Source: Candolleomyces eurysporus
Taxonomy: Eukaryota > Basidiomycota > Agaricomycetes > Agaricales > Psathyrellaceae
Length of the DNA stretch: 21,755 bases
Direction: 5' to 3'
Assembly: GCA_027579435.1 (NCBI GenBank)
Contig: JANBPK010000076.1
Location: forward strand, 1 to 21,755
Part shown: positions 1 to 10,298 of the stretch, in pieces
How the letters are laid out: each line of letters begins with the position of its first letter
Position numbering within the stretch: position 1 is the stretch's first letter
Notes under the pieces: model-generated
The model's input: the letters and a program-made list of their open reading frames with translations, nothing else
What the model was told of the DNA's origin: nothing
The model's database searches: none
Program-made: the position numbers and the translations under genes

Positions 1-206
1 GGCGAGAGAGAAGGAAGTCAAGAGGTAATAAAAGAGGGCAGTCAACGGATGGGGGAACCTCCACTTTCCCACGTTCTCAAATTAGGCTTTCTCCCACAGG
101 GACCTCGGTCACCAGTTCCCGCCCCCTCCCCTCCCTGCCAAAATGAATTCCGAAATCGACCTCTTTCACGACCATCTCTCCATACCACCCTGCTACACCT
201 CGCAAA

Positions 207-521
207 ATGCTACGCCAGCGACGGGCAGAACGTATCGCAGGCAGCCATAGCAACCTCGAGTCATGGCCTAACTATATCACCGCCAGGCCCAGATGGCTCT
301 TGGGCACTCAGGACCACGCTGACCTGACCGCACAAATCAACCAGAAATCAAAGTGGTATGATCACGGTGTCTGAAGGCACTCATGCTAACCATGCGATTT
401 CAGCTACAGGAGAACGCCTGCAGGAGCTCAGAATATCTCAGTGGCTGACTATCCTGGAGCTCTTTGTCTGATATTTCCTTCTTCAGAGGGACAGAGCCTC
501 GTGTTGGCCTCGACTGCGTGA
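207..521 (+). CDS. possible small two-exon gene, unknown product
   Basis: I see a possible 88-residue protein from two exons, 207-355 and 404-521. The 48-nt gap between them looks like a real fungal intron: GTATGA donor, a CTAAC branch-type sequence and a TTTCAG acceptor, and the frame continues across it (phase 2). The first exon starts with a basic stretch (MLRQRRAERIAG) and has several tryptophans. I do not recognise any family. The ATG is simply the first in frame. The second exon has a less protein-like composition, so the true acceptor or frame may differ, or this may be a chance ORF next to an intron-like sequence. No neighbour gives a clue to function. Confidence 0.22.
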
Positions 522-1590
522 TGCGCGCCTTCAATCCCGCCTAAAAGCGCCGTGCTAAGCACAGATGAGCACAAGGCGAGCTTCCTATGGGCGTCCGGCA
601 TCTCCGAGTCTTTTTCATTCCTGGGGTTTCTGTGAATCTCAGCGGCCCCTCTGTTCTGTGCCTTCTGCCAAAAAATTCCCCACCATATGCTCGCTCTCGA
701 AAGACTGACACGGCCTCCGAATTCCTAATACGCTGGACAGTCTGGGTTTTCATATCAGGTTTAGTCTCTTGCCCTGGCCGGACGAACTCTGTCAGGAATC
801 ACGTACGGTGCGCCAGCTGGCCTGGCCGGGGTCAACGTCGGATCTCAGATCTGACTACATTAGTACACCATGGCCAGGGCGCTCTCAGTGTCATGCCATG
901 ATGACGTGCTGACTCTTCACTTATCTTCCCCCTGGGCTAGCTCCACAGATATGTTCCCAATAGCCCTCTTATCACAGACAAAAGGAGTCCACCTACGCAA
1001 GAGCACCGGGCTTATTACGTATGTCCCTCAAGGCATGAGCGTTCTGAGACATCATCGGTATTGCTTCTTCTCTCAAGATTGCGGGCGTAGTGGGCTTTCC
1101 AATGACACCACCTTCCCCATGTCACGATTGAAGTTTTCCTGCATCGCTCATTTGTTTCTCCGAGCTCACGAAGCATTGAAGCCCAAGATGCGCACTTCCA
1201 TCAGCGGGAGACGCTGTTTCCGTAACACGGCACCCTAGGACATCCTTAGCGCTCGCTTTTGTCCTATCCGAAGACCTTGCCAAAACCTGACCAACACCCT
1301 TCTCTCCTCTGTCAGCTTCAATGGTTCTAGCCACGCGAAGAGCGCGTGCAACCTTCACCTTTTGACACACGTATAGACTACGAAAGTCACAATTTCAATG
1401 GAGGATCAATCGAATAATTGATCGTTCTATGAAAAAGTCATCCTGCAAGTGCCGCCGACGCCAATGCTTATCCCGTATGTACACACTTTTATTCATTTTA
1501 CCCTATTTTACCCGCTGTTAGTTTGTTGGCATCGAGCTTCTAATAGATGCGAGTGTGCGAGTTGACGCTTCACAAACGGTAAATATCCTC
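522..1590. other. stretch without supportable gene
   Basis: Open frames of about 70-120 codons occur here on both strands but overlap each other and show no recognisable motif or convincing exon chain. At 1477-1524 an intron-like piece (GTATGT ... GTTAG) follows a short coding-like segment, which may belong to the decayed locus to the right. I see no RNA gene, terminal repeats or transposase. Confidence 0.5.
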
Positions 1591-2281
1591 TCTGAGCCAC
1601 TCGGGGAGAAAAAGATGCGACGTTTCCCGAGGCTAACTTCTTCACGCATGAGAGCGATTGGGAAATGCCAGCGTTAAAAGAAAGTTCCTATCTATTCGAA
1701 CCCTGGATTGCCAAAGATGGAGGTGGTCCTTTATCCAACGAGGTTCCCCCGACGAACGAAGAGTTACGCAATATTTAACGTTACCTCTCTCCGCCAACTC
1801 TGTATGGGTTGATAACCAAAGTACTGGGTACACGGATCCGTAGTTGTCCTCCGTCAGTGATACTAGAGACATATCAAGTAGATCACAAGGCCTCACCGCG
1901 CTACCCTAGCCCCTGCAAGGTGGTCCTTTTTGCCCTCGCTCGTTCTATGTATAGATGCATACCATACCGTAATCCAGTATCTTCATTCTCACCGTACCCA
2001 CTCTTCGAGAACTAGGAGCAACTGTTCCCAAGGAATCCCTTCACCACATGCCGGATCTGCTTGTGCTCAATGGTTCTCAATTGAAAATCTACGTAAGCTT
2101 CTACATTGTCCGCTCAGTATCGACGTCAGCTATGACTCGTTCAGCGCCCTGGGTCTTCAAGGGCAGATCAGCCCGTCTGCCTGCGTAAGAGGTGACTGGC
2201 CACATATAATTAACAGACCTCGAGTGGTACTTATCTGTGTCGTCATCCACTCAAAATTAGGTTTGGAGGAAACGGGCTAAC
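1591..2281 (+). pseudogene. decayed or mis-assembled coding-like stretch
   Basis: From about 1597 one frame has protein-like composition (for example the segment SSYLFEPWIAKDGGGP near 1681-1728). A TAA at 1776-1778 interrupts it, and the same frame reopens to about 2012. Farther on, GTAATC...AACTAG (about 1969-2015) and GTAAGC...GTTCAG (about 2092-2143) look like fungal introns. Joining across them gives a continuous but unrecognised product containing LHHMPDLLVLNGSQLKIY. This could be a broken gene, or a real gene whose exons I have not resolved. I cannot assign a family. The leucine spacing is loosely reminiscent of the C-terminal parts of basidiomycete F-box proteins, but that is weak. Confidence 0.2.
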
Positions 2282-2407
2282 GGTACCTTTGAAGAATCTA
2301 GACTTGATCATGAATTCTATCAGGGGATACTACACATCTATGCACTCTGATATCAACTGAATACTACAGCGTCATGGTCCTGTCACCTCGGAAGCACCGA
2401 CCGGAGG

Positions 2408-3570
2408 TCACTTGTCAGCTGCAGCCCTCGAAAAGTGATCCACAAGCTCAAGAATCTCATCATAGACCGCAACCCCAGGTTCCATGCACGGCGGCGAGGT
2501 GATCGTGCCATCATCACCCTCATCTTGAAGTTGGACATCAACATCAGACTGAACCTGTATCTCTTCCGCCGATGATGATGATACCACTTCGCTCAACCTC
2601 TGCAGAAATTCGCTGACGTCGTTTTCCCTATCATACGACCCTTTCTTCCAGAACCTGTCTTCGGCGTATGTAAGGAGTTCGCGAATAGCCATGAGGTACT
2701 CGGTGTGGGTTGCCTGATGAACGAGGAGTCGGACGCAGGGCTTGATATCTGCTGGAGTTAAGACTCCGTATCCGACCAAGGCACCCATGAATTTTGCGAG
2801 GTTGAGCGAAGAGGAGAGGTAATTCTCTGTTTGGTGCTCCGTGTACGGTAGACGAGCAAGAGACCGCTCGCAGTCCTAAAGAAAAACGCAAAGNAAAAAC
2901 AACGACGGTCAGCGACGGGTCAATGCAGTCATAGAGAAACATCTAGAAAGACGAATAAAACTTAACTTACCCGATCCCAACACGCCAAAAACGTCCCAAT
3001 CAGCACCCTCCCCAACTGATTCACAAACTTGGTATAATACGATGGGTTATTATTCTCGAAATAATAGCACACCTGTTGCGCGAATGAACCGACAGCCAAA
3101 ACCGGCTCCTCGTCTTCGCAGATAGCAGCCCGAGCAATAAAGAGATGCACAAGCAGACTGAGATCGCCCAAACACCAATCCTCTGCAGACTTGACGATCT
3201 TTTTCGCCCGCGATTCGTGGTCCTCGGGTTGGGTAGAGCGAACGGCGACGTGGAAGTGGATGTACCAAGATGGCTTTTGGATTACCTGTTCCGTATAAGC
3301 CTTGTACGGTTCAGCGCGAGTCTCCAATACAGGGTCCGAAGACTCGTGGTACGCCCAGGAAGTGGAGGTGGAGTTGGCAAAGGAAGGCCGCCATGGATTT
3401 TTCACGTTCCTGATGATCTCTTCAGGAACATCCTGGTAGGGCTTGAAAGTGTTGACTCCTGGGGCGGGATCGTCTCGACCATCCAGAGGCCATCTCCGTT
3501 TAGAGACCTTAGGAAACGTAGGTGACTTGGAAGGCACGGAGAGGAAAGGGCGGAGAGTCAGGCTAGGCAT
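2408..3570 (-). CDS. two-exon protein with weak MIF4G-like helical repeat character
   Basis: Exon 1 is 3570-2971 (200 codons) and exon 2 is 2875-2408, joined in phase 0 across a 95-nt intron with a GTAAGT donor and TTTAG acceptor. The product is 355 residues. The first ~40 residues are Pro/Ser/Lys-rich and probably disordered. From about residue 90 onward it is alpha-helical in character. The segment after the splice, around LNLAKFMGALVGYGVLTPAD, resembles the helix pairs of MIF4G/HEAT folds, in which initiation-factor and nuclear-cap proteins carry a phrase like 'lgnFiGeLyk..lLt'. That resemblance is my impression, not a domain hit. The tail is acidic and serine-rich. A TATAAA lies 56 nt upstream of the chosen ATG, which is the first in the frame. 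The N at 2894 falls in the intron and does not affect the product. Function is inferred weakly; the gene model is firm. Confidence 0.72.
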
Positions 3571-3625
3571 TCGGAGTCTGAGAGAAGGCAGGCTTGGGGG
3601 CTCGAAAGCGGAAGAGGGAGGCTCC

Positions 3626-3631
3626 TTTATA
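3626..3631 (-). promoter_or_regulatory. TATA box of the MIF4G-like gene
   Basis: The minus strand reads ATATAAAG here, 56 nt upstream of the ATG at 3570. That spacing suits a core promoter with a short 5' leader. Confidence 0.45.
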
Positions 3632-3655
3632 TGTCATTCGAGCAGGGGCACTTAG

Positions 3656-4495
3656 AAGATAATAGCCACTATCAAAGCATGTCTTTCGCAGCGCGTCGGC
3701 GGAATGCCTGCAAACGCTGGCCATTGTCAGTACGGTGGCATGAAAGCCAGCGACAAGGCTGCCTAGTCAACCATTGTCTCGGAACTTCCTGAAAGCACGA
3801 GTAAGAGAATTAAGGGCGCATGATGGGAGATGATGGAGGTCAGGATTGAGGATCAGTGCGTGCTTGCCATGGTCAAGGGGTCCATCGTNGGGGGGCGAGC
3901 ATGCTTGGCCAAAGTCATTGTGCCAAGGCCACGGAGCACTAATCGACCACAAATATGACCAGTGCCGTTAGCATTGGTGGCCCACTAAGTGCCGGTCAGC
4001 CGGTGTGTTCATACCAGGTGGCAGTCGTGGTCAGAGTTGCAAATGCTACCGGTGCCGACGCGTTTGACGCGTTGTTTCGCAGGGGCTCGAAGCTAAGCTT
4101 GTAAACGAACCAAGGGCAAAAATATATAGCATCAGACAGACAGACCGAACAAACATAGATAGATACTCTAAGTTTAAAAAGCATCTATGAAGAAACATCC
4201 AAGAAATCTAAATGATACAAAGGCAACCTGATTACCAGCAGTTTGAGCCAAAAGAGTAGAGCAACAGTGAGAGGGGCAAAGCAAAGCAGGGATATACGAC
4301 AGGAACGAAAGCATAGGCAAGTATGGACAAGCAAAAAGAGACAGAGACAGCAATAGACAAGAAATATAATAGAAAGAAATAATTACAATTTCGAAAACGA
4401 TGGAACTCAGGTGATAATCGACAAGATAAAGATACAATCCAAGGTATAAGAGAGCACGAATCCAGAAGTATCAGAACAAGCGTGCCAAGTGAAGA
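3656..4495. other. intergenic region, two minus-strand genes
   Basis: This holds the upstream region of the MIF4G-like gene and the 3' flank of the 724-residue gene. The part from about 4110 to 4440 is purine-rich on the plus strand (pyrimidine-rich, A/T-biased on the transcribed strand), as expected for a 3' untranslated region. Short open frames on the minus strand are low-complexity and unconvincing. There is an N at 3889 next to a run of six G. Confidence 0.5.
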
Positions 4496-6775
4496 TCAAA
4501 GGAATTCGTGTCGTTGAACAAATGAGCGAGGAAACCATCCCCCATCCAGATCGACTCCTGGGCCGTTGGTAGCATACTGATGACCTGCGCTCAAGGAACC
4601 TCCATCGCCAGTCACAACAGGCTGGTAGTAGCTTGAAGCCGACCCCGTCTGAATCTGAGCCGCAAAGTCACCAAAGTCATACCCGGTGGTGGGGGCAGAT
4701 CCAACCGCATCGTTCGAACCAGGGGTAAACTGCGAGCCAAACGTTCCAACCCCATAGTGGACACCCAATGACGGGTCTAAAGCCTGCAAAGAACCAAAGC
4801 CACCTCCATGCAAGTTGCGAGTCGGAGAGTTACCCAACGGAACCGGAAATACATCGTTGAAGTGTCCACTGGAAGCCATGGAATTCCCCAGAGCGCCATC
4901 CAAAGCCGAGAACGTTGATGGTATAGGGCCAGAATTGGCGGCGTCAATGGACTGACGAAGTGTAGTAGCAGGCGCTTCCTTGAGGCGACATCCCGGGCCA
5001 GTGTTGAAAAAATCGGAGTTGGAGGTTAAATGAGCAGCGCCGCCGAGTCCAGGGGGATTGTGACAGGCCGCCTGTACCTGTCTCTCCCCGGTGGCTGCAA
5101 TGCCATTTACGGTCGACGCGAAAGGTTGATAGGAACTGACAGAATTCGACATGTCTTGATACAGTTCAGGCGCCAAGGAGGCTGAGAATTGATCACTATG
5201 ATTGAGGATACCGCGTTGATTTCCTGCTTGAAGCCAAGGGTTGGAAGGCCGATTGTCGATGGTGGGTGCCGAAGTGGACGCTGCTGAATACGCCTCGTTT
5301 GTAGGTACTGCCGGGGGCCAAAGAGTAGGACCTATTTCCTTCATACCGCCAGTAGGATCTTGCGCACCCCATGCGAAAACAGATTGATGGTCAAACTGTC
5401 CTGTGGAAGACGATTGCAGGGAGGGTAAGCCGATAGGCGCGGTAGGCAAAATTCCCAAGGAACTGGGAGTCGGGAACGAATTGGTAGGATCCGGCAGTTC
5501 CAAGTCAAGGGATTGCAACAACGGGGTTGAATAGTATTCAGAATGGCACGACCAATCCGTAGTGGCGGGTGAGGCAGCTTGCGAAAACAAGTCGGGCAAA
5601 GTCTTTGTGGTGGAACTGGAAGGGGTGGCGGCGTCCGACACGGAGAAAACATCCCCATCAGAAGACGTGATGAGGTGGTTAGACTCATCTCCCGGAAGAT
5701 CAAAGCCAACCGTCTGCAAGTTGCCACACCACTTCAACTGCTGTTCACTGAAAAAGTGTGGCAACAAGTAGCTGTGGTCAGCATTGAACAGCCCGTTAGA
5801 CGGTCATTGCATACTTACAAGGAAATAAGGCCACCTTGACTACCTTGTGCCGGATTGGGCGTGTCGTTTGACCAATAGTCGACGGCACTTCCGAGCCTCG
5901 AAACAGAACAAGGGTCAACCCGAGTACTTAACGATCCTCCCATAGAGTCTGCAAAGGTCCTTTTCAGCACCATCTTCCAGCCTATCTGGCAACTGGAAGC
6001 ACGTACTGTTCGCCGCAGCTAACTCGAGATCCCTGGGGACAGGAAGCGAGCCAACATCATTCGGGGTAGATGCTCCGTTGTGAGCGGGGCGAGGGGCCTT
6101 CCTAGTACGAGGGTGCTGTGCAGGTCGCCCACCAAGTTCCATGTAGCGATCTCGGGTGTCCTTGTTCATCTTCTTTGATCGTTTAGCACGCTCTGGACCG
6201 CCGGAACTTGAAGATTTGCGACGACTGCTGCGGATGGAGGATGTTGAATCCCAGGTATGAGCGGAGAAAGACGACATGACGGGTGGCGATGGATCCTGGG
6301 GCTGGTTGGAGGCATGTTGTTGGGGGTCATAAACGGTCACTCCCTGCGGGTGGTCCAACATGAAGAACCTGGTTGAACAGCCGTTATCGTCCCCACTTTG
6401 GGATTGGGTCTCTTGTTCTGGGAGGAATTTGGTTGAGCGTCCACTTCCAGTCAATAGTTTTGTTTGAAGCGCCGTGTGTTGGTTGACTTCAGAAGCGGCG
6501 ACCTTGCATGCAGCCTTGACATCGTCGTCGAGGGTGTTGAACTGCTCTCTTTTGGATTCCGGTAGCCACTTGGTAACTTGAGCGAAGTCGCTGTTTGGAT
6601 CATTATCCTGATTGTGCGCGACGACCAGGTTCCAGAAGGTGTTTGCTGCCAATCGCTGGGTGCCCGCCTTGAAGCCTTGCCCAATGTCGATCTCGCCGGT
6701 GAGGACGCGCCGCTCGAAGCTTTCCACTGCAGCGACCATGAAGGCCTTGCAATTATCGACAAGGCGATTCATCAT
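4496..6775 (-). CDS. uncharacterised Ser/Gly/Pro-rich, probably nuclear protein
   Basis: Three exons: 6775-6007, 5948-5819 and 5771-4496, with introns of 58 nt (GTACGT...TTTGCAG) and 47 nt (GTAAGT...CACAG). The frames join exactly to 724 residues. Unspliced reading would give two separate ORFs; the splice sites show they are one gene. An in-frame TAA lies upstream of the first ATG; Met-Met at 1-2 is the start. Residues 1-110 look globular and helical (for example ANTFWNLVVAHNQ at about 44-56). Residues 182-206 hold a basic cluster with RRK and KRSKK that could be a bipartite nuclear localisation signal, and 223-229 is also basic. From about 260 to the end the protein is Ser/Thr/Gly/Pro/Asn-rich with scattered acidic-aromatic patches such as YDFGDFAAQ, like transcription-factor activation regions. 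I see no zinc finger, homeodomain, bZIP or HMG box. A regulatory role is inference only. Confidence 0.78.
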
Positions 6776-6908
6776 CCTTGTCGCGAAGATGCTGGCGTTG
6801 ACCGTGTTCTTGATTTAAGTTGATAATGATGTGAGGGGCGCGAGGTTGTTGGTAAAAGGGAAAGAAAGGGAGTGCAAGATGCAGACACTTGAAAAGGTCA
6901 AATGGGCG

Positions 6909-6928
6909 CTTATATGACAACACGTGTT
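6909..6928 (-). promoter_or_regulatory. TATA-like element and CACGTG palindrome upstream of the 724-residue gene
   Basis: On the minus strand TATAAG (6914-6909) lies about 134 nt upstream of the ATG at 6775. Just upstream of it is a 10-bp palindrome, AACACGTGTT (6919-6928), with a CACGTG E-box core that bHLH proteins commonly bind. Assignment as the core promoter rests on position only. Confidence 0.35.
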
Positions 6929-6948
6929 GCACCCCATCTACAGCTGCC

Positions 6949-6970
6949 TCATGTTTTCCTCATGTTTTCC
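6949..6970. repeat. tandem 11-bp repeat
   Basis: TCATGTTTTCC occurs twice directly adjacent (6949-6959 and 6960-6970). It lies in the upstream region of the 724-residue gene, about 20 bp beyond the E-box palindrome. Confidence 0.6.
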
Positions 6971-7188
6971 TGTGTTGGCACAGCAAATTTTAAGAATGCA
7001 TCAAGCCCTCGCAAACTCCATGAGGAAACACAGATGCTTCACGAGGAAGGATATTAGCGAGCAAGGCGTAGGATGAAACGCAAGGACGGAACAATCACCT
7101 CGAGAAGTGAATCAGCTCATGGTGATATAAACATTCATTAGCATAAACACAATACACGAAATTACGAGCGTTACTTAGAAAGGTTCGA

Positions 7189-8643
7189 TCACTTTGTATT
7201 CGGACGAATCGCAGGAAGGGAAGGTTGTTTGTCGATAATTGCGGCAGCCCCAAGCATTCTGTTGATCGTTAAACCAGTGCCCTAAAGCGGCCTTCAGAAA
7301 GAGGAAGATGACAAAAGGACAAGAAAAACTGACGATCATTGTACCAGGGAAACCAACGTCGAATGGCACGATGCTTTCCAAGAACTGAATTTGCTCATCC
7401 GACAAAGTGATCTCCAGAGCTTCGACATTCTGGAGTAGATGCTCGACCTTTCGCCCACCAACGATGGGGAATACATAAGGGGTCTTGTGGAGAAGGTAGG
7501 CGATAGCGACTAAAGGGAGTTAGCTGTGCTAAATCGATCAAGGAGATTACGCTACAAACCTGCGGTGATCGACCTGGCGCCAATCTCTTGAGCCACCTTT
7601 TCCAAAGCCTGGGACACTGCCTTCTCTTTCTCGTTTCTCTCCCAGTTAGGGCTGGAGAGGGTACGACCGTTTTCACCGGTCTGACGACGCTTTTCCTCTT
7701 CGGCATCAGTACGAATCTTGCCGGCAGCGAGCACATTCCAGGGGGCCAGTGCCATTCCTACACGACTTCTGATCAGTCAGTTGATCTCCCTCTTTGGTTC
7801 GGAAACTACCTTCGGCGCGGGCCATCGGAATGATATCTCGCTCAAAAGAGCGCTCCAATACGTTCCAGGCTCCTTGATAGATAATAAATGGTGTAAGTGC
7901 ATGGTCGCGAGCGTATTGATTGGCCCTGGAAACAACCCATGCAGGGGTATCCGAGACACCCTTGGATTTCGTGAGCCATCAGGTAGGACACAGATTGAGA
8001 TACGACATACCAGATACAAGACTTTGCCTTGCTGTACAAGATTGTGCAAGCCACGCATCACTTCTTCGATGCTCGTTTCGTAATCCCACCAATGGATGTA
8101 AAGGAGGTCTAGGTAAGTGGTCCTAAGCTTCTTCAAAGAGGCATTGACGGATATCTGTAAAGATTTGACACTATTCCCGACATAAAGGACCTTTTGTCCA
8201 ACTGAAGTATCTGCACGCTTGAAGTTTCCGGAATACTACGACTACGTCAGACAGGAGTCAGTGCGGATGAAACTCCCACTTACTTTCGTTGCGATGAACA
8301 ATTGGTCACGGATGCCCCGTTGCTCTGCCCATTCGCCGATAAACTCTTCAGAGCTCTCATCCTGGCTATGAGGAAAGGTTAATACATAGTCGACAGGCGA
8401 ACCGGGAATCACATACTATACATTGGCGGTGTCGATAAAGTTTCCACCGTTGTCAAAATAGGCGTCCAGCAACTTGAAGCTAGATTCCTTATCCATGCTT
8501 CCCATGCCGAATTCCGACCACTTGTCACCGATGCTCATAGCACCAAGCTGCAAGGGCGAGAGGTGGACTCCGGCATTTGGAGACAGCTGTCGATAGCGAC
8601 CGAGGGCTGACTTGGGTGGAGGGGCGGGTTGCCAGAGAGCCAT
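7189..8643 (-). CDS. aldo-keto reductase, aryl-alcohol dehydrogenase (AAD) type
   Basis: Predicted cytosolic NADPH-dependent oxidoreductase that interconverts aldehydes and alcohols, including aromatic ones (family knowledge). Seven exons: 8643-8417, 8365-8284, 8235-8011, 7960-7810, 7757-7560, 7509-7334 and 7281-7189. The six introns are 48-52 nt, all GT-AG, and every phase closes to give 383 residues, a usual AAD length. The catalytic tetrad is visible: D71 in FIDTANVY, Y76, K103 in FIATKYSG and H151 in LLYIHWWD. The expected [11 protein letters not shown] and [20 protein letters not shown] motifs follow. The C-terminus ([13 protein letters not shown]) appears only when the last 52-nt intron (GTCAGT...TTTAG) is removed; reading through it gives a wrong tail. 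It starts at the first ATG. It shares its upstream region divergently with the syntaxin gene. In wood- or litter-decaying fungi such enzymes often act in lignin-derived aldehyde metabolism, but the substrate here is unknown. Confidence 0.93.
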
Positions 8644-9192
8644 AGAGAAGCTTTGGAGGCCTTTAGCAAGCCATCTCTCACACTGCTTGTTTTATTCAGT
8701 GCTTTAGGCAGATTGCGTGATCATTCGAACATGAAGAATCGGAAGGTTTCCGAATTGTAGTGGGAATCAGCAGACCTTTGAAGAACGCAAGCTTAGGTGA
8801 GCCAGCTTTCGGCAGAAGAGCCGCGTGTATGGTTTTCGAAATACCGACTCATTGGACCTCTGAGATTTCAGACTGTGAGAGTGTCTGAGAGAAGGGGTTT
8901 CACGGCCTTCGGGGAATCGTGGAGCAGAGCAGATAAAGCATTTATAGATTTTTGGAAAGGCTGGTGGGAGTTGGAAAGCTCAAAGAATAAGTAAGGCACA
9001 ACAACAGTCTTGTTTGTCCACGCGTTTGGATTCAAGCACCGGCATTGTCTAGCCGAGTCAATTGTGAGAATATATTGCCATATTCGAAGCGCTGAACCTG
9101 AATGACGATGGTTGAGCAAGCTGCGCGATGCGGACGGCCAATGCTCCTCTCTCCCAACCCTTTCGTCTAATCCTCTTACCACTCGTTTTACC
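8644..9192. promoter_or_regulatory. shared divergent upstream region of the AKR and syntaxin genes
   Basis: Only 549 bp separate the two start codons, which point away from each other, so both promoters must lie here. I see no strong TATA box. The weak open frames inside show no protein signature. Confidence 0.55.
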
Positions 9193-10298
9193 ATGAGCTT
9201 TCAAGATATTGAATCTGGCCACGGCCACCCAGCTCGCTCAGCATCGACATTCTCCCAATCTGGCGAAGATGCAGAGTTCCAGAAGCTTCAATCATCACTG
9301 TCGCTGCAGGTGTTCAAGATGAACGCCAACGTCCAGGGAATACTCAAGTATGTCGACCAGCTAGGGACCGCGAAAGACAATGCAAACCTGCGGAAGACTT
9401 TGTACGTATCGCTGGAAGCTGTCTTTCGGAAGCATGGGACTCACGGTTGTGTCCGGGTCATGCCCCAATGTACAGGCACGACCTGACGGAGACGACAAGA
9501 GCGATGGCGAAGCGAAGCTCTGAAGACTTGAAGAAGCTATCAGCACTTCAAAGTAAACTGGTATGGCTCTGAGACCCAACCACTGGCGTAAGCTAATCTC
9601 CGGTCGGATTTTAGCCCAACCAGAAGGCAGTCCTTCAGAAGACCTCTCATGATCTTCAAATGTCCTTGGTCGCTTTCCAACGAGCGCAACAAGTGAGCGC
9701 TGAACGCCAGCGTACTGTCGTCCAGGGGGTGAAACTGGCTGTAGAAGATGAACGCCATACCGCGTACGTTCGTTTGACCGTCCAAGCACACCCGAAGAGC
9801 TAACCCCGCTGCCATACAGGCATGACGAGCCTGCACCTACCCCTCAAGAACAACGCCAGGCTCAGATTCTGCAAAGCCAATTATCACCCCACGAACTTGC
9901 GTATCAGGAATCGCTGATCCAAGAGCGCGAGGAAGAAATTCGGGAGATCGAAACCGGTATCCACGAGCTTTCGGAAATCTTCCACGACCTCGGTACTCTG
10001 GTTAACCAGCAGGGCACTATGCTCGGTACGCTGAATAACCGCAAATTATGTCTCGGTTGTCCTGACCTTGCCATACAGATAACATTGAGATGAACATCTC
10101 GTCTGTAGCCGTTGACACTGGATCTGCAGCCGAAGAGCTCAGCACTGCGGCTGAATACCAGCGGAGAGCCGGGAGAAGGGCTGCATGTCTGCTTCTGCTT
10201 CTGGTTTTTGTTGCCGCCATTGTCTTGCTCGCTGTGAGTTCATACTCGGCATCTGGGATGATTTACGACTAACCACGCTTTCTTAGATCCTCTCGTAA
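9193..10298 (+). CDS. PEP12: Pep12-type syntaxin, endosomal/vacuolar Qa-SNARE
   Basis: A tail-anchored membrane-fusion protein expected at the late endosome/prevacuole, where it pairs with Qb, Qc and R SNAREs in Golgi-to-vacuole traffic (family knowledge). Six exons: 9193-9401, 9476-9560, 9615-9763, 9820-10025, 10079-10233 and a 12-nt last exon, 10287-10298. Introns are 53-74 nt and all frames close to 271 residues. Residues about 30-135 form the helical N-terminal (Habc-like) region, with FKMNANVQGILKYVDQLGT. The SNARE motif spans about 180-245 (EREEEIREIETGIHELSEIF onward), with the zero-layer glutamine at about Q212 in VNQQGTMLDNIE. Residues 253-270 are a hydrophobic anchor, CLLLLLVFVAAIVLLAIL, ending one residue later. 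I chose the ATG at 9193 because the family starts MSFQD. An in-frame upstream ATG at 9112 would add 27 unrelated residues. The gene is intact. Confidence 0.93.

Noticed and set aside
1690..1705. GGTTCGAAT-like sequence on the minus strand, resembling a tRNA B box
   Set aside because: The flanking bases do not form a T-arm stem, and no acceptor or anticodon arm can be drawn around it.
4496..5767. Stand-alone 423-codon gene
   Set aside because: Its apparent start is a TTG, and it joins in frame to upstream exons through two well-formed introns, so it is the last exon of the 724-residue gene.
7180..7195. GGTTCGATCAC on the plus strand, possible tRNA T-loop
   Set aside because: It overlaps the end of the aldo-keto reductase gene, and the stem pairing fails.
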